From Caulobacter sp. X (lineage in GTDB: Bacteria; Pseudomonadota; Alphaproteobacteria; Caulobacterales; Caulobacteraceae): a DNA stretch of 64,000 bases. The stretch's first letter is position 1; the number at the start of each line of letters is the position of its first letter. Below are positions 24,423-32,741 of the stretch, piece after piece. The translations under genes and the position numbers were made by a program. Where the stretch lies: positions 1,302,001-1,366,000 of the forward strand of contig NZ_PEGF01000001.1 in the NCBI RefSeq assembly GCF_002742635.1. Reading direction: 5' to 3'. The notes beneath the pieces were generated by a model. That model worked only from the letters and a program-made list of their open reading frames with translations, was not told where the DNA came from and ran no database searches.

Positions 24423-25670
24423 TCAGCGGGTCGGCAGGGCCTTCAGCTTGCCGCCGACGATCTTCTGAAAGGTCTCCAGAGGACAAAGCGTGGCTTCGTC
24501 CGCCACGCGGCAGCCCGGGATCTCGAGATACGAGAACGACGGCGGATTGCTGGCGGTCAGCGGTTGCAGCTCGCGCAGTTGGTCCATGGTCTGGGCCGTG
24601 TAGAAGGCGCGGACGTAGCGCTTGCCAGCGGCGTTCTTGAGCAGCTCGAAGCCCATGGCGCCGCCAGGCGGCGGGTCATCGCGCGGATAGTCGGCCGCCG
24701 TGAAGTGCGCACGGAAGAAGCCGCGCAGGGTGGCGATATTGGTGTCGTGACCGACCAGCATGGTCAGCTTCGGCGCCTGGGCGGCGCTCAGCGCGTCCAG
24801 GATCTTCCGCGCGACCGGCGCGGCGTAGCGCTCGGCGACATAGGGCGCGCCCACCTCGTAGTGGAACTTCAGGGTATGGAAGCGCAGCATCGCCTGGATG
24901 TCGGCCTTGGAGGCGCGGCCCCAGCCGACCTCGGCCATTGGCTTGCCCTCGGCATATTCCAGCAGGATCGTCTGGCCGGCGGTCGAGGCGACCGACAGCG
25001 CGCCCTCCAGCTCCGGCGTGTCGTTCTTGTTGGCCTGCAGGTGGGACGGCTTCTTGGCGAGGTCGCAGCCTGCCTTCGTCGCCGGGTCGCAGCCCAGCAC
25101 GCGCTGCAGAACAGCGAACTCGGCGGCGCGCAGACGCGGCTCGGCCGCCAGGCCCGGCTTCTGGCGCAGTGCGGCCCGCAAGGCCACGTCGCCGTCAATG
25201 CCCTCCGAGGGATGGAAGATCGTATCGGCCTCTTCGCTGTCGGGATGATCGACCTTCAGGCCGCAGCCGGGTTGCAGGCCCTCGACGAACATCTCGGCGG
25301 TCTTGATCGCCCGCTGCTTGCTGCTGGCCAGGGCGACGACGTCGTCGCCGGCCGCGCAGCCGTCGCGCGGCAGCAAACCCCGAGCGCCGAGGAAGGTGCG
25401 GTAGTAGACGCCCATCAGCCGAGCACCCTCGGCGCCGTGCGGCGTCAGTTCGCCATAGGGCGTGCTCCACGCGCTCCAGGGCTGGGCGGTGGTGCCCGCC
25501 GGCGTCGCGACCCGCTTGGTCGGCGGACGGACGCTGTGGCGCATCATCATGACCATGCGCTCGAGCTTCAGTCCTTCGGTGGGACCACCCGCGGGCGCGG
25601 CCTTCGCGATTCCCGGGCCCAACAGCGCCACCAGCGCCAAGGCCGTCATGCCAGCGTTCCGAAGCCCCAT
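24423..25670 (-). CDS. Histidine acid phosphatase, glucose-1-phosphatase/phytase type
   Basis: Exported phosphatase of the histidine-acid class, 415 residues. The ATG at 25670 follows GAGGGAAAG and starts a signal peptide ending AKA at about residue 23. The catalytic His is in MMRHSVRPP (the RHGxRxP motif with Ser for Gly). The C-terminal proton-donor region is GHDTNIATLRGF (HD motif). Several paired cysteines suggest disulfides, as in AppA and Agp. Expected to release phosphate from sugar phosphates or phytate in the periplasm. It is divergent from the TPR-oxygenase gene and separated from the MFS-GH31 operon by about 200 bases, with no sign of an operon link. Confidence 0.85.
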   Translation of the reverse strand: MGLRNAGMTALALVALLGPGIAKAAPAGGPTEGLKLERMVMMMRHSVRPPTKRVATPAGTTAQPWSAWSTPYGELTPHGAEGARLMGVYYRTFLGARGLLPRDGCAAGDDVVALASSKQRAIKTAEMFVEGLQPGCGLKVDHPDSEEADTIFHPSEGIDGDVALRAALRQKPGLAAEPRLRAAEFAVLQRVLGCDPATKAGCDLAKKPSHLQANKNDTPELEGALSVASTAGQTILLEYAEGKPMAEVGWGRASKADIQAMLRFHTLKFHYEVGAPYVAERYAAPVARKILDALSAAQAPKLTMLVGHDTNIATLRGFFRAHFTAADYPRDDPPPGGAMGFELLKNAAGKRYVRAFYTAQTMDQLRELQPLTASNPPSFSYLEIPGCRVADEATLCPLETFQKIVGGKLKALPTR

Positions 25671-25832
25671 CTTTCCCTCGCCGAACCCCGCTATCGAACC
25701 CATCCGTCTAGGCGCCATGCGCGACATGATCGTGACAAGCGCCAAGGCGGCCTCGCGCGGGCTTTAGCCTTGCCTGTTGTGGCCCACGCCTGGGAAAGAC
25801 AAACAAGCAGCAGAACACAGCAGCGGCGCGTC

Positions 25833-27326
25833 ATGATCGATTCGTTGACCAACCAGGCCTGGACGCTCATCGACAACGGTCGGGCCGTCGACGCGCTGCG
25901 CCTGACCACCGCCCAGGCCTTGTCGCCAAGGGCGCCAGCGGGCCTTCTGATGGCCCACGCCGCGGCGCTGAAGGCCGTCGCGCGGACGGACGAGGCCCTG
26001 ACTTTCAACCGCCGCGCCGTCGCGGTCGCGCCCGGCGATCGTTTCGCCTGGTATAATCTGGCGGCCACCCTCGGCGATCTGACCTTGCACGCGGACGCCG
26101 AGCAGGCGGCGCGCAAAACCCTCGCCCTGGGCCTGGACGTCCCCGAGGTGCGGCTGGTGCTGGGCAAAGCGCTGCAAGGCCTGCACCGCTACGACGAGGC
26201 GGAACGGGCCTTCGAGGCCGCCCTCGCCGCCCGACCAGGCGACGCCAACGCGCACCTGGAGCTGGCCCAACTGCGTTGGATGCGCAGCGGCCGGACGGAC
26301 GCCGCCCTGGCGCTCCTGGATCAGGCCATCGCGCGCCAGCCGAACGCCTCGAACCTGCGCATGATCCGCGGCGCGGTGCTGACCTTCGCCGGCGACCACG
26401 CCGGGGCCGACGCCACGTTGGAGGACGCCCTGGCCCGCGCGCCCGACGACCTGCTGGTTAGGATCGCCGCGGCGCGTTCGGCCGGGGCTCAAGGGGACCG
26501 CGCCCGGATGCTGCGCCACGCCCAGGAAGCGCACCGGCGCGCTCCCCAGGCCGGTGAGACGCGCGGCGTCCTCTGCGAGGCGCTGCTGGCCAATGGCGAG
26601 GCCGACGCCGCATCGCGCGTGGCGGAGGAGATGGTCGCGGCCGCGCCGGACGATCAGTACGCCCTGGTGCTGCGCAACACCGCCTGGCGGATCCTGGACG
26701 ACCCGCGCGGCGCGCTCTTCCGCGACTACGCCGCCCTGGTCCGCACGGATCGGCTGGACACGCCAGACGGCTGGCCCAGCCTGGACGCGTTCCTGGACGC
26801 CTTGCGCGACCGTCTTCTGGAGTTGCACGACCTGACGACCCACCCGCTGCACCAGTCGTTGCGGGGCGGCACCCAGGTCCCGTCGCTGGACCGCTCGCAG
26901 GATCCGCTGGTGCGCGCGTTCTTCGCCTCGGCGCGCAAGTCGGTGGCCCGTTATATCGAAGCTCTGGGCCCTGGCGAGGATCCCATCCGCCGCCGCGAAA
27001 CCCAGGACTTCGTCTTCGCGGGCGGATGGTCGGTGCGCCTGCGGTCGGCCGGCTTCCATGCCGACCACGTCCATCCGCGCGGTTGGATTTCCTCGGCCTT
27101 CTATCTGGATTTGCCCGGGCGTTTCGACGACGAGGAAACGCGGGCCGGATGGCTGCAGTTTGGGCGTCCCGGATGCCTGACCGAGCCAGCGCTTGAGGCC
27201 GAGCATTTCATCAAGCCGGAGCGTGGGACTCTCGCCCTGTTCCCGTCTTGCTTGTGGCATGGCACGCGGCCGTTCTCGGACGCCGATCATCGCCTGACGA
27301 TCGCGTTCGACGTCGTTCCGCGCTGA
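25833..27326 (+). CDS. TPR protein fused to a 2OG-Fe(II) oxygenase domain
   Basis: A 497-residue fusion. Tetratricopeptide-like helical repeats cover about residues 30-270 (pairs such as FAWYNLAATLGDLTLHADAE and RYDEAERAFEAALAARPGDA). A double-stranded beta-helix domain lies at about 290-495. The candidate iron-binding region is GFHADHVHPRGWISSAFYLD, with GTLALFPSCLWHGTRPF and RLTIAFDV as distal His and Arg strands. Such proteins are frequent beside TBDR genes in Caulobacterales. The ATG at 25833 has a poor ribosome-binding site. The long open frame upstream is shadow sequence opposite the phosphatase gene. It is convergent with the 30.4 kb TBDR, with a terminator pair between them. Substrate is unknown; peptide or protein hydroxylation is a guess. 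Confidence 0.75.
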   Translation: MIDSLTNQAWTLIDNGRAVDALRLTTAQALSPRAPAGLLMAHAAALKAVARTDEALTFNRRAVAVAPGDRFAWYNLAATLGDLTLHADAEQAARKTLALGLDVPEVRLVLGKALQGLHRYDEAERAFEAALAARPGDANAHLELAQLRWMRSGRTDAALALLDQAIARQPNASNLRMIRGAVLTFAGDHAGADATLEDALARAPDDLLVRIAAARSAGAQGDRARMLRHAQEAHRRAPQAGETRGVLCEALLANGEADAASRVAEEMVAAAPDDQYALVLRNTAWRILDDPRGALFRDYAALVRTDRLDTPDGWPSLDAFLDALRDRLLELHDLTTHPLHQSLRGGTQVPSLDRSQDPLVRAFFASARKSVARYIEALGPGEDPIRRRETQDFVFAGGWSVRLRSAGFHADHVHPRGWISSAFYLDLPGRFDDEETRAGWLQFGRPGCLTEPALEAEHFIKPERGTLALFPSCLWHGTRPFSDADHRLTIAFDVVPR

Positions 27327-27354
27327 GGCGCCTCGACAGGTTTTTCAAACAAGA

Positions 27355-27384
27355 AAGCCCGCCCCGGCTAGCCGAGGCGGGCTT
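27355..27384. terminator. Bidirectional terminator between TPR-oxygenase and TBDR
   Basis: Nine-base perfect arms, AAGCCCGCC at 27355-27363 and GGCGGGCTT at 27376-27384, with partly self-complementary loop sequence. The minus-strand side continues TTTCTTGTTTGAAAAA, a T-rich tract. A second hairpin with GTCTTCCC/GGGAAGAC arms follows at 27401-27430. Confidence 0.8.
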
Positions 27385-27443
27385 CTTAGTCAGGCCGGCC
27401 GTCTTCCCACCGCCAAGACGGCGGGAAGACCTTCAAGCCTGGA

Positions 27444-30368
27444 TCAGTAGCGCAGACGGGCGTTCAGGAAGAACGTCCGGCCCAGCACGTCGTAGGTCGC
27501 GGGGTAACCGCTGTTCGACGGCGAGGCGTTGCCGCCCAGGATCGGATAGGCTTCCTGGGTCAGGTTGCGCACGCCGGCCGTGAAGGCCAGGCTGTCGGTG
27601 ACATTCCAGTCGCCCGACAGGTCGATGTAGTTCTTCGCGCCGATACGCTCGACCGTGTAGGTGCTGGCGGGGTTGTCATCCAGCACGTCGTCGATGTGGT
27701 TCCAGACCACGTTCACGCCGAACTGGTTCATGGTCCAGTTCACCGTGCTACGCAGCTTGTGGCGCGGGGTCGGGTTGCCGCAGCGCGTGCCGAACTTGTC
27801 GGCGCACTTGACCGGCGCGGAGATCTCGTCCGGCGTGTTCGTCCACTCCCACGTGTTGGTGTAGAGCGAGCGGAACGCCAGCGAACCCCAGTCCGGCAGA
27901 CCCAGCTTTTCGAGCGTGGTGCGGTAGGTGACGCTGATGTCCAGGCCCGAGGTCTTGATCGAGGCGACGTTCTGCGCGGTCAGCGAGACGTAGTCGATCG
28001 AACCGTTGGGCAGGCGCTTGATGGCCTGGCAGTACGGCGAGTTCGGGTTGCCGTTGACCAGCGAGCCGTAGCAAACGTTCATCACGTTCGAGGCGCTGCC
28101 GCCGAAGCTGGCGATCGCATCGGTGATCTTGATGTCGAAGTAGTCGGCGGTCAGCGAGAAGCCCGACAGCCACGACGGCTGGTAGGTGAAGCCCGCCGTG
28201 AACGTCTTGCCCGCTTCAGGACGCAGGTTCGGGTTGCCGCCCGACAGGGTCTGGGTCTGCTGGTTGGCGTTGATCAGGCCCACGACGCTCGAGGCGACGC
28301 CCGAGTTGATACAGGCCTGACGGATCGCGGCGGTCGGCGCGCCACGGGCCGAGCAGGGGTCGGTGGCGGTCGGGAAGCCGTTCGATTGCGGCGCGTACAG
28401 GTCGCCGATCGACGGAGCGCGGATCGCCTTGTTGTACGAGGCGCGCAGCATCAGATCGTCATAGACCTTCCACGAGCCGGCGACCTTGTAGGTCTTCACC
28501 GGGTGCGGCTGGCCGGTGTAGTCCGACGTACGGCCGGCCAGTTCCAGGTCCAGAGACTTGACGAACGGCAGGTCCTTCAGGATCGGAACCAGCAGTTCGC
28601 CGTACGCTTCGTAGACATCGAAGCGGCCCTTGACGGGCGGGCTGGCGTTGAAGCCGGTGACGTTGCCCGCCGCCAGATCCTGGCTGGGGCTGTAGTCGAA
28701 CTCTTCAGCGCGGTATTCGCCGCCGAAGGCGAAGCCGATCGGGCCGGCCGGCAGCGAGAACCAGTTCTGGGTGTCGCCGTTGATCGTGAAGCCGCCGTAC
28801 TGCTGCTCGTAGTCCTGAGCGGCGGTGATGCGGGTCTTGATGAACTCGGCGGCGGCCTTCGAGATGTTGCCTTGGCCGAACAGGTTGATCGGCACGCAGC
28901 CGTTCGACGGGTCGGCGCAGCCGGTGCCGGCCGCGTTCAGCAGCAGAGCCTGCTGGATGCGGGCCAGGCTGGTGTCGCCCAGCAGCGTGTTGGTGCCGTG
29001 GGTGTTGCCGTACTGGTAGTAAAGGTCGAAGCCGCCGTTGATGGCGTCGATGTCGCCCTTCAGGCCCAGTTGCATCTGGTAGCCGTAGAAGTTGAACTTC
29101 GAGATCCGCGGGCCGACTTCCGTCAGGCGGCGGTTGAAGCTGCCGGTGACGGTGTCGTACAGGCCATCGCCATCGCTATCGACGTCGGTGAACGTGCCGG
29201 CGGTCCAGGAGCTGGACGCCGGGATCGTGTAGGCCGTCGACGACCCGAGGCTGTTCAGCGCGGTCTTGGCGGCCGCCGTCAGGAACGGATTGTTATCCAG
29301 CGTGAACCGGAAGGTGCGGCTGCCGATGGGCGTCGGAGCCAGCTGGGTGGTCACCTGGCTGTTGACGAAGTTGCCCTTAGCGTACGCGCGCAGGCCCGGC
29401 TTGATTTCATAGTTGGCCAACGACGTGACCGAGAAGCGCTCTTGCGGCGTCTGGACGTAGTTGACCGGGGCGAAGTTGTAGGTGTCGGTGACGCCGCTGT
29501 AGAGGCGCACGTTGCCATCGGTCAGGAACAGGGCCGAGTTGGCGGCGCTGTTGGCGACGCCCGGCAGGGTGACGAACTTGCCCGAGACGAAGGGATCGAC
29601 GCGGCCCGGCTCGTTGGAGCCCGAACCCGAGGGGACGAAGCCGGTCTTGGTGGCGTTGTCGCCCCAGGCCGTGCTCAGCATGCCGCCACGCTGGCCTTGG
29701 GTCAGGGCTTCACGCTTGTTGTAGCCCAGGCTCAGAACCACGTTGCCCTTACGATCGGCGAAGTTGGCGCCCATCGTCAGGTCGGCCGAGTAGATCGGCG
29801 CCTCGCCGTTGTCGGTCTTCGAATAGCCGGTCGAGAATTCCAGGCCTTCGAAGTCGGTCTTCAGCGTGAAGTTGACGACGCCCGAGATCGCGTCCGAACC
29901 GTAAACGGCCGAGCCGCCGCCCGACACGACGTCGATGCGCTTGATCAGCGCCGGCGGGATCAGGTTCAGGTCGACGGTGCCGGTCTGGGTGGTCGGGGTC
30001 TGGCGCTTGCCATCGACCAGCACCAGGGTGCGGTTCGAGCCCAGGCCGCGCAGGTTGACGGTAGCGGTGCCGTTGCTGCCGTTGTTGACGGTCGAGGTGA
30101 TGCCCGGGACCGCTTGCGGCAGGGTGTTCAACAGGTTTTCGGTGTTAACGACGCCCGACTGCTTCAGTTCAGCCGCGCCAACTTGGGCGATCGGGCTCGA
30201 GGACGTCAGATCGGGACGCGCGATGCGCGAACCGGTGACGACGATTTCCTCGACCTGAGCCGGTTCTTCCGTCGTCTGCTGAGCCCAGGCGCCAACGGCC
30301 GGCAGCATGACGCCGCAAAGGATCGAAGACGCCAGCAGGCTCTTTCGACGGCTAACAATACCTAGCAA
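27444..30368 (-). CDS. TonB-dependent receptor, large
   Basis: Outer-membrane receptor of 974 residues. A TTG start at 30368 is chosen because GGAGG lies 5 bases before it; a TTG at 30380 would begin inside that ribosome-binding site. The signal peptide runs to about residue 29 (ending AWA). The TonB box VEEIVVTGSRI is at about 39-49. The plug carries TENLLNTLPQAVPG, VNLRGLGSNRTLVLVDGKR and GSAVYGSDAISGVVNF. The barrel ends LGRTFFLNARLRY. This is the large-plug type typical of Caulobacter and sphingomonad carbohydrate or peptide receptors. It is flanked by two 2OG-Fe(II) oxygenase genes. The upstream 590 bases are unusually AT-rich with several operator-like sites. Confidence 0.9.
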   Translation of the reverse strand: MLGIVSRRKSLLASSILCGVMLPAVGAWAQQTTEEPAQVEEIVVTGSRIARPDLTSSSPIAQVGAAELKQSGVVNTENLLNTLPQAVPGITSTVNNGSNGTATVNLRGLGSNRTLVLVDGKRQTPTTQTGTVDLNLIPPALIKRIDVVSGGGSAVYGSDAISGVVNFTLKTDFEGLEFSTGYSKTDNGEAPIYSADLTMGANFADRKGNVVLSLGYNKREALTQGQRGGMLSTAWGDNATKTGFVPSGSGSNEPGRVDPFVSGKFVTLPGVANSAANSALFLTDGNVRLYSGVTDTYNFAPVNYVQTPQERFSVTSLANYEIKPGLRAYAKGNFVNSQVTTQLAPTPIGSRTFRFTLDNNPFLTAAAKTALNSLGSSTAYTIPASSSWTAGTFTDVDSDGDGLYDTVTGSFNRRLTEVGPRISKFNFYGYQMQLGLKGDIDAINGGFDLYYQYGNTHGTNTLLGDTSLARIQQALLLNAAGTGCADPSNGCVPINLFGQGNISKAAAEFIKTRITAAQDYEQQYGGFTINGDTQNWFSLPAGPIGFAFGGEYRAEEFDYSPSQDLAAGNVTGFNASPPVKGRFDVYEAYGELLVPILKDLPFVKSLDLELAGRTSDYTGQPHPVKTYKVAGSWKVYDDLMLRASYNKAIRAPSIGDLYAPQSNGFPTATDPCSARGAPTAAIRQACINSGVASSVVGLINANQQTQTLSGGNPNLRPEAGKTFTAGFTYQPSWLSGFSLTADYFDIKITDAIASFGGSASNVMNVCYGSLVNGNPNSPYCQAIKRLPNGSIDYVSLTAQNVASIKTSGLDISVTYRTTLEKLGLPDWGSLAFRSLYTNTWEWTNTPDEISAPVKCADKFGTRCGNPTPRHKLRSTVNWTMNQFGVNVVWNHIDDVLDDNPASTYTVERIGAKNYIDLSGDWNVTDSLAFTAGVRNLTQEAYPILGGNASPSNSGYPATYDVLGRTFFLNARLRY

Positions 30369-30653
30369 TTCCACCTCCAAAAACTTGGCGCCGCCATCAC
30401 GGATCCATGGCGAGCGCTCCCCCCCCGTCCCTCCAGGAACTGGGCATTGGGGGCATGGAGGCGGTGTCCGCCGCGTCGGGTCAACCGCGACCCGAGCCCT
30501 TGAAGCAAGAAATCTGCCTCAGTGTCTCAAATGCGACACATTATCGCGCGGCAGGCGACGTTGAGGTTATAAAAACCCATCAATTTCAGCAAGATGGACA
30601 CAACGATCCCATTGCCAATTCGAAACATTACATAATGTTCATGACAGAATTTA

Positions 30654-30667
30654 TTGATATTCATCAA
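30654..30667. promoter_or_regulatory. FNR/FixK-type box, TTGATATTCATCAA
   Basis: A perfect match to TTGAT-N4-ATCAA, about 290 bases from each of the two divergent starts. Caulobacter uses FixK for micro-oxic control, and this site would be a target. It may also concern one of the two Crp/Fnr regulators at 9.4-11.1 kb. Confidence 0.6.
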
Positions 30668-30779
30668 AACCATTCACAATAAAGCTTCACTCTTGATATC
30701 GATTTTCGACCAATTGAAACTCTAATGAAGCAATGTGAAAGCGATCCAATTCCATTAAGAACACCGTTCCATGACCATC

Positions 30780-30791
30780 GGTAACGGTACC
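30780..30791. promoter_or_regulatory. LacI/XylR-type operator, GGTAACGGTACC
   Basis: Fits GGTANCGNTACC, as does the site at 53128-53139 upstream of the MFS-GH43 operon. It is 168 bases upstream of the rightward oxygenase gene and about 410 from the TBDR start. Confidence 0.5.
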
Positions 30792-30958
30792 ACAGCCCTG
30801 CAATACACTGGGCAGCCTAAAGATTAGACGGAAGTTGTTTTGGACGCCCATATTTAAGGCTGAAAAAGACAGCGAGCGGTTGCGCTGGGAGAAGAAGCAT
30901 CGCTTGAATATAGCTGCGGCAGATTGATGCCGTCCTTGCGTCGCGTTTCCGAGTTCGA

Positions 30959-31690
30959 ATGGCCCTGCATCCGCCCCTTAGAATCAATTCCGATCTGCCG
31001 ATCGACACGTTCGCCGCGCGGTTCGCGCGGGATGGTCACGTCCAAATTCCGGTGTTCCTGGCGCCGGAAGACGCCGAGGCCGTGGCGGGCGCGCTGGAGC
31101 CGCTCACCTGGAACATCGTCGCGCCGGACGAGACGGGCGAAACCCTGGTGATCAGCCCCGACGTCATCAAGAAATTCGGCGAGGCCCAGGTTCGCCAGTT
31201 CCTGCAAGGCGCGATCCGACGCGCCGGGAAGACGTTCTCGTTCGTGCACATGTCCTACGCCCTGCAGGACGAATATCCCCGCGGGCCGGAGGCGCCGATC
31301 CATCGCGCGACCGAGTTCCTGGAGAGCCGCGCGTTCCTGGATTTCGGCGGTCGCGTGATCGGCGCGCCCGAAGTGACCGGCGTTCGGGTCCAGGCGTCCT
31401 ACTATCGCCCGGGCGACTTCCTGACGGTCCACGACGACAGCCATCGCAAGGACCATCGCCTGGCCGCCTTCACCCTGGGCTTCACGCGACGGTGGCGGCC
31501 GGACTGGGGCGGTCAGCTGCTGTTTCACGACGCGGACGGAAACGTCGCTCGCGGTCTCGCGCCCGGCTTCAATGTGCTGACCTTGTTCAAGGTGCCGACC
31601 GCCCACTCGGTGGCGCAGGTCGCCAGCTACGCCGAGGCCAAGCGGCTGTCGCTGACCGGATGGCTTCTGGGCGGCAAGGACGCCGGCTGA
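30959..31690 (+). CDS. 2OG-Fe(II) oxygenase, prolyl-hydroxylase-like
   Basis: A 243-residue double-stranded beta-helix oxygenase. The iron site is visible as HDD in FLTVHDDSHRKDHRL (about 160) and a distal His in VPTAHSVAQV (about 218), with an Arg/Lys-rich strand after it. The WGGQLLFHDADGNV stretch is typical of Tpa1/prolyl-4-hydroxylase-like enzymes. It has no signal peptide. The ATG at 30959 has a weak ribosome-binding site. It diverges from a large TBDR across an AT-rich control region. Its stop overlaps the next start (TGATG), so it is coupled to the small exported protein. Substrate is unknown; a peptide or protein target is a family-level guess. Confidence 0.8.
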   Translation: MALHPPLRINSDLPIDTFAARFARDGHVQIPVFLAPEDAEAVAGALEPLTWNIVAPDETGETLVISPDVIKKFGEAQVRQFLQGAIRRAGKTFSFVHMSYALQDEYPRGPEAPIHRATEFLESRAFLDFGGRVIGAPEVTGVRVQASYYRPGDFLTVHDDSHRKDHRLAAFTLGFTRRWRPDWGGQLLFHDADGNVARGLAPGFNVLTLFKVPTAHSVAQVASYAEAKRLSLTGWLLGGKDAG

Positions 31691-32238
31691 TGGGAAACAT
31701 GATCATGACCCGCCCTGCCCTCCCGATCGCCTTCGCCTTGGCCCTGACGGCCGGCGGCGCTGTGGCCCAGACGGCGCCCGAGCCCGACGTGATCAAGGCG
31801 CTGAAGGCCTGTAGCGCGATCAAGGCCGACGGCGAGCGGCTGGCCTGCTACGACAAGGCGGCGCAATCGGTCACCAAGGCGCAGGAGACCGGCGAGGTCA
31901 TCATCATCGATAAGCAGCAGGCCCGCGCCGCCCGGCGTCAGGCGTTCGGCCTGGAGCTTCCGACCCTATCGATCCTGGAGCGCGGGGCCGACAAGGCCGA
32001 GACCGACACCCTGCAAGCCGTCGTCAAGACCGCCCGCACCGACGCCCAAGGCGGCCTCGTCGTCACCCTGGAAGACGGCGCGGTCTGGCGCCAGATCGAC
32101 GACCGAACCCTAGGCAAGCCGCCCAAGCCCGGCGAGACCGTGGAAATCCGCAAGGCCGCCATGGGCAGCTATCTGATGAAGATCGGCTCGCAGCCCGCCA
32201 TCCGGGTTCGCCGTAGCGAAGCCGCCGCGGCGCGCTGA
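31690..32238 (+). CDS. Small exported protein with a cysteine-pair N-terminal motif
   Basis: A 182-residue secreted or periplasmic protein. The ATG at 31690 overlaps the upstream stop; ATGs at 31699 and 31705 are alternatives. The signal peptide is MTRPALPIAFALALTAGGAVA after the short leader. The mature N-terminus has ALKACSAIKADGERLACYDKAA, a two-cysteine motif also found at the start of VasI/TagO-like exported proteins. A coiled, basic stretch follows (KQQARAARRQAFGLE), then a beta-rich domain (LVVTLEDGAVWRQIDD, then KPGETVEIRKAAMGSYLMKI) that resembles small SH3-like folds. No type VI secretion genes are nearby. Function unknown. Confidence 0.65.
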   Translation: MGNMIMTRPALPIAFALALTAGGAVAQTAPEPDVIKALKACSAIKADGERLACYDKAAQSVTKAQETGEVIIIDKQQARAARRQAFGLELPTLSILERGADKAETDTLQAVVKTARTDAQGGLVVTLEDGAVWRQIDDRTLGKPPKPGETVEIRKAAMGSYLMKIGSQPAIRVRRSEAAAAR

Positions 32239-32377
32239 CGGGTCAAGGCGGGCGAGACGTCGTAGGGCGCAAGGAGCGACCCGATCGTGTAGTCGGCCTT
32301 GAGCTCGTGGACGGCGCGGTCGGCGGGATCTTCGGCGTGAAGGGCGGGCCTGGCGCGCCGTCACCGCGCTCTGACGG

Positions 32378-32710
32378 TCAGCCGGTCGTGCGGTAGATGT
32401 CCGACAACGTCCCCAGCACCCGCGCGGCGTTGGGGTCGCTCAGGCTGTAGTAGATCGTCTGGGCCTCACGCCGGGTGGAGACCAGGCCCTCGGCGCGCAT
32501 CTTCGCCAGATGCTGCGAGGTCGCCGACTGGGCGAGGCCGGCCTGCTCCGACAGCTCCCCGACCGAGGCCTCGCCATCCGCCAGGCGGCACAGCAGAAGC
32601 AGCCGCTGCTCGCTGGCCAGCAGCTTCAGCAGGCGCGCGGCGTCGCTGGCGCAGGCGCGCAGGTCGGCCACGTCGGACGGCGAATGGCAGGAAACGGCGG
32701 GAGCGGTCAT
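32378..32710 (-). CDS. ArsR-family regulator, SqrR/BigR-like, with altered second cysteine
   Basis: A 110-residue winged-helix repressor starting at ATG 32710. The HTH is ASVGELSEQAGLAQSATSQHLAKMRAEGLV, presented here in two parts around residue 60. Cys41 in LLLLCRLADGE matches the persulfide-sensing Cys41 of SqrR and Cys42 of BigR. The partner position (Cys107/108 near the C-terminus) is Arg107 here (DIYRTTG). Extra cysteines occur at 8 and 20. The gene is last in a leftward operon after the RND pump (31-base gap), and the operon begins with a rhodanese. A candidate binding site lies between this operon and the sulfide:quinone reductase operon. Expected to repress both arms until sulfane sulfur appears. 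Confidence 0.82.
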   Translation of the reverse strand: MTAPAVSCHSPSDVADLRACASDAARLLKLLASEQRLLLLCRLADGEASVGELSEQAGLAQSATSQHLAKMRAEGLVSTRREAQTIYYSLSDPNAARVLGTLSDIYRTTG

Positions 32711-32741
32711 TGGAGCCAATTTAGAAACATGGGTTTGAGGA

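Larger units (their letters stand above)
30369..30958. promoter_or_regulatory. AT-rich divergent regulatory region
   Basis: 590 bases between the TBDR and the oxygenase gene. From about 30540 to 30900 the base composition is far more AT-rich than anywhere else in the window. It holds a palindrome ACATTACATAATGT (30625-30638), a perfect FNR-type box (30654-30667) and a GGTANCGNTACC site (30780-30791). No open frame here has coding character. Confidence 0.65.

Noticed and set aside
24564..25832. Upstream extension of the TPR-oxygenase frame
   Set aside because: It lies opposite the acid phosphatase gene and lacks protein-like composition. The TPR sequence begins after ATG 25833.
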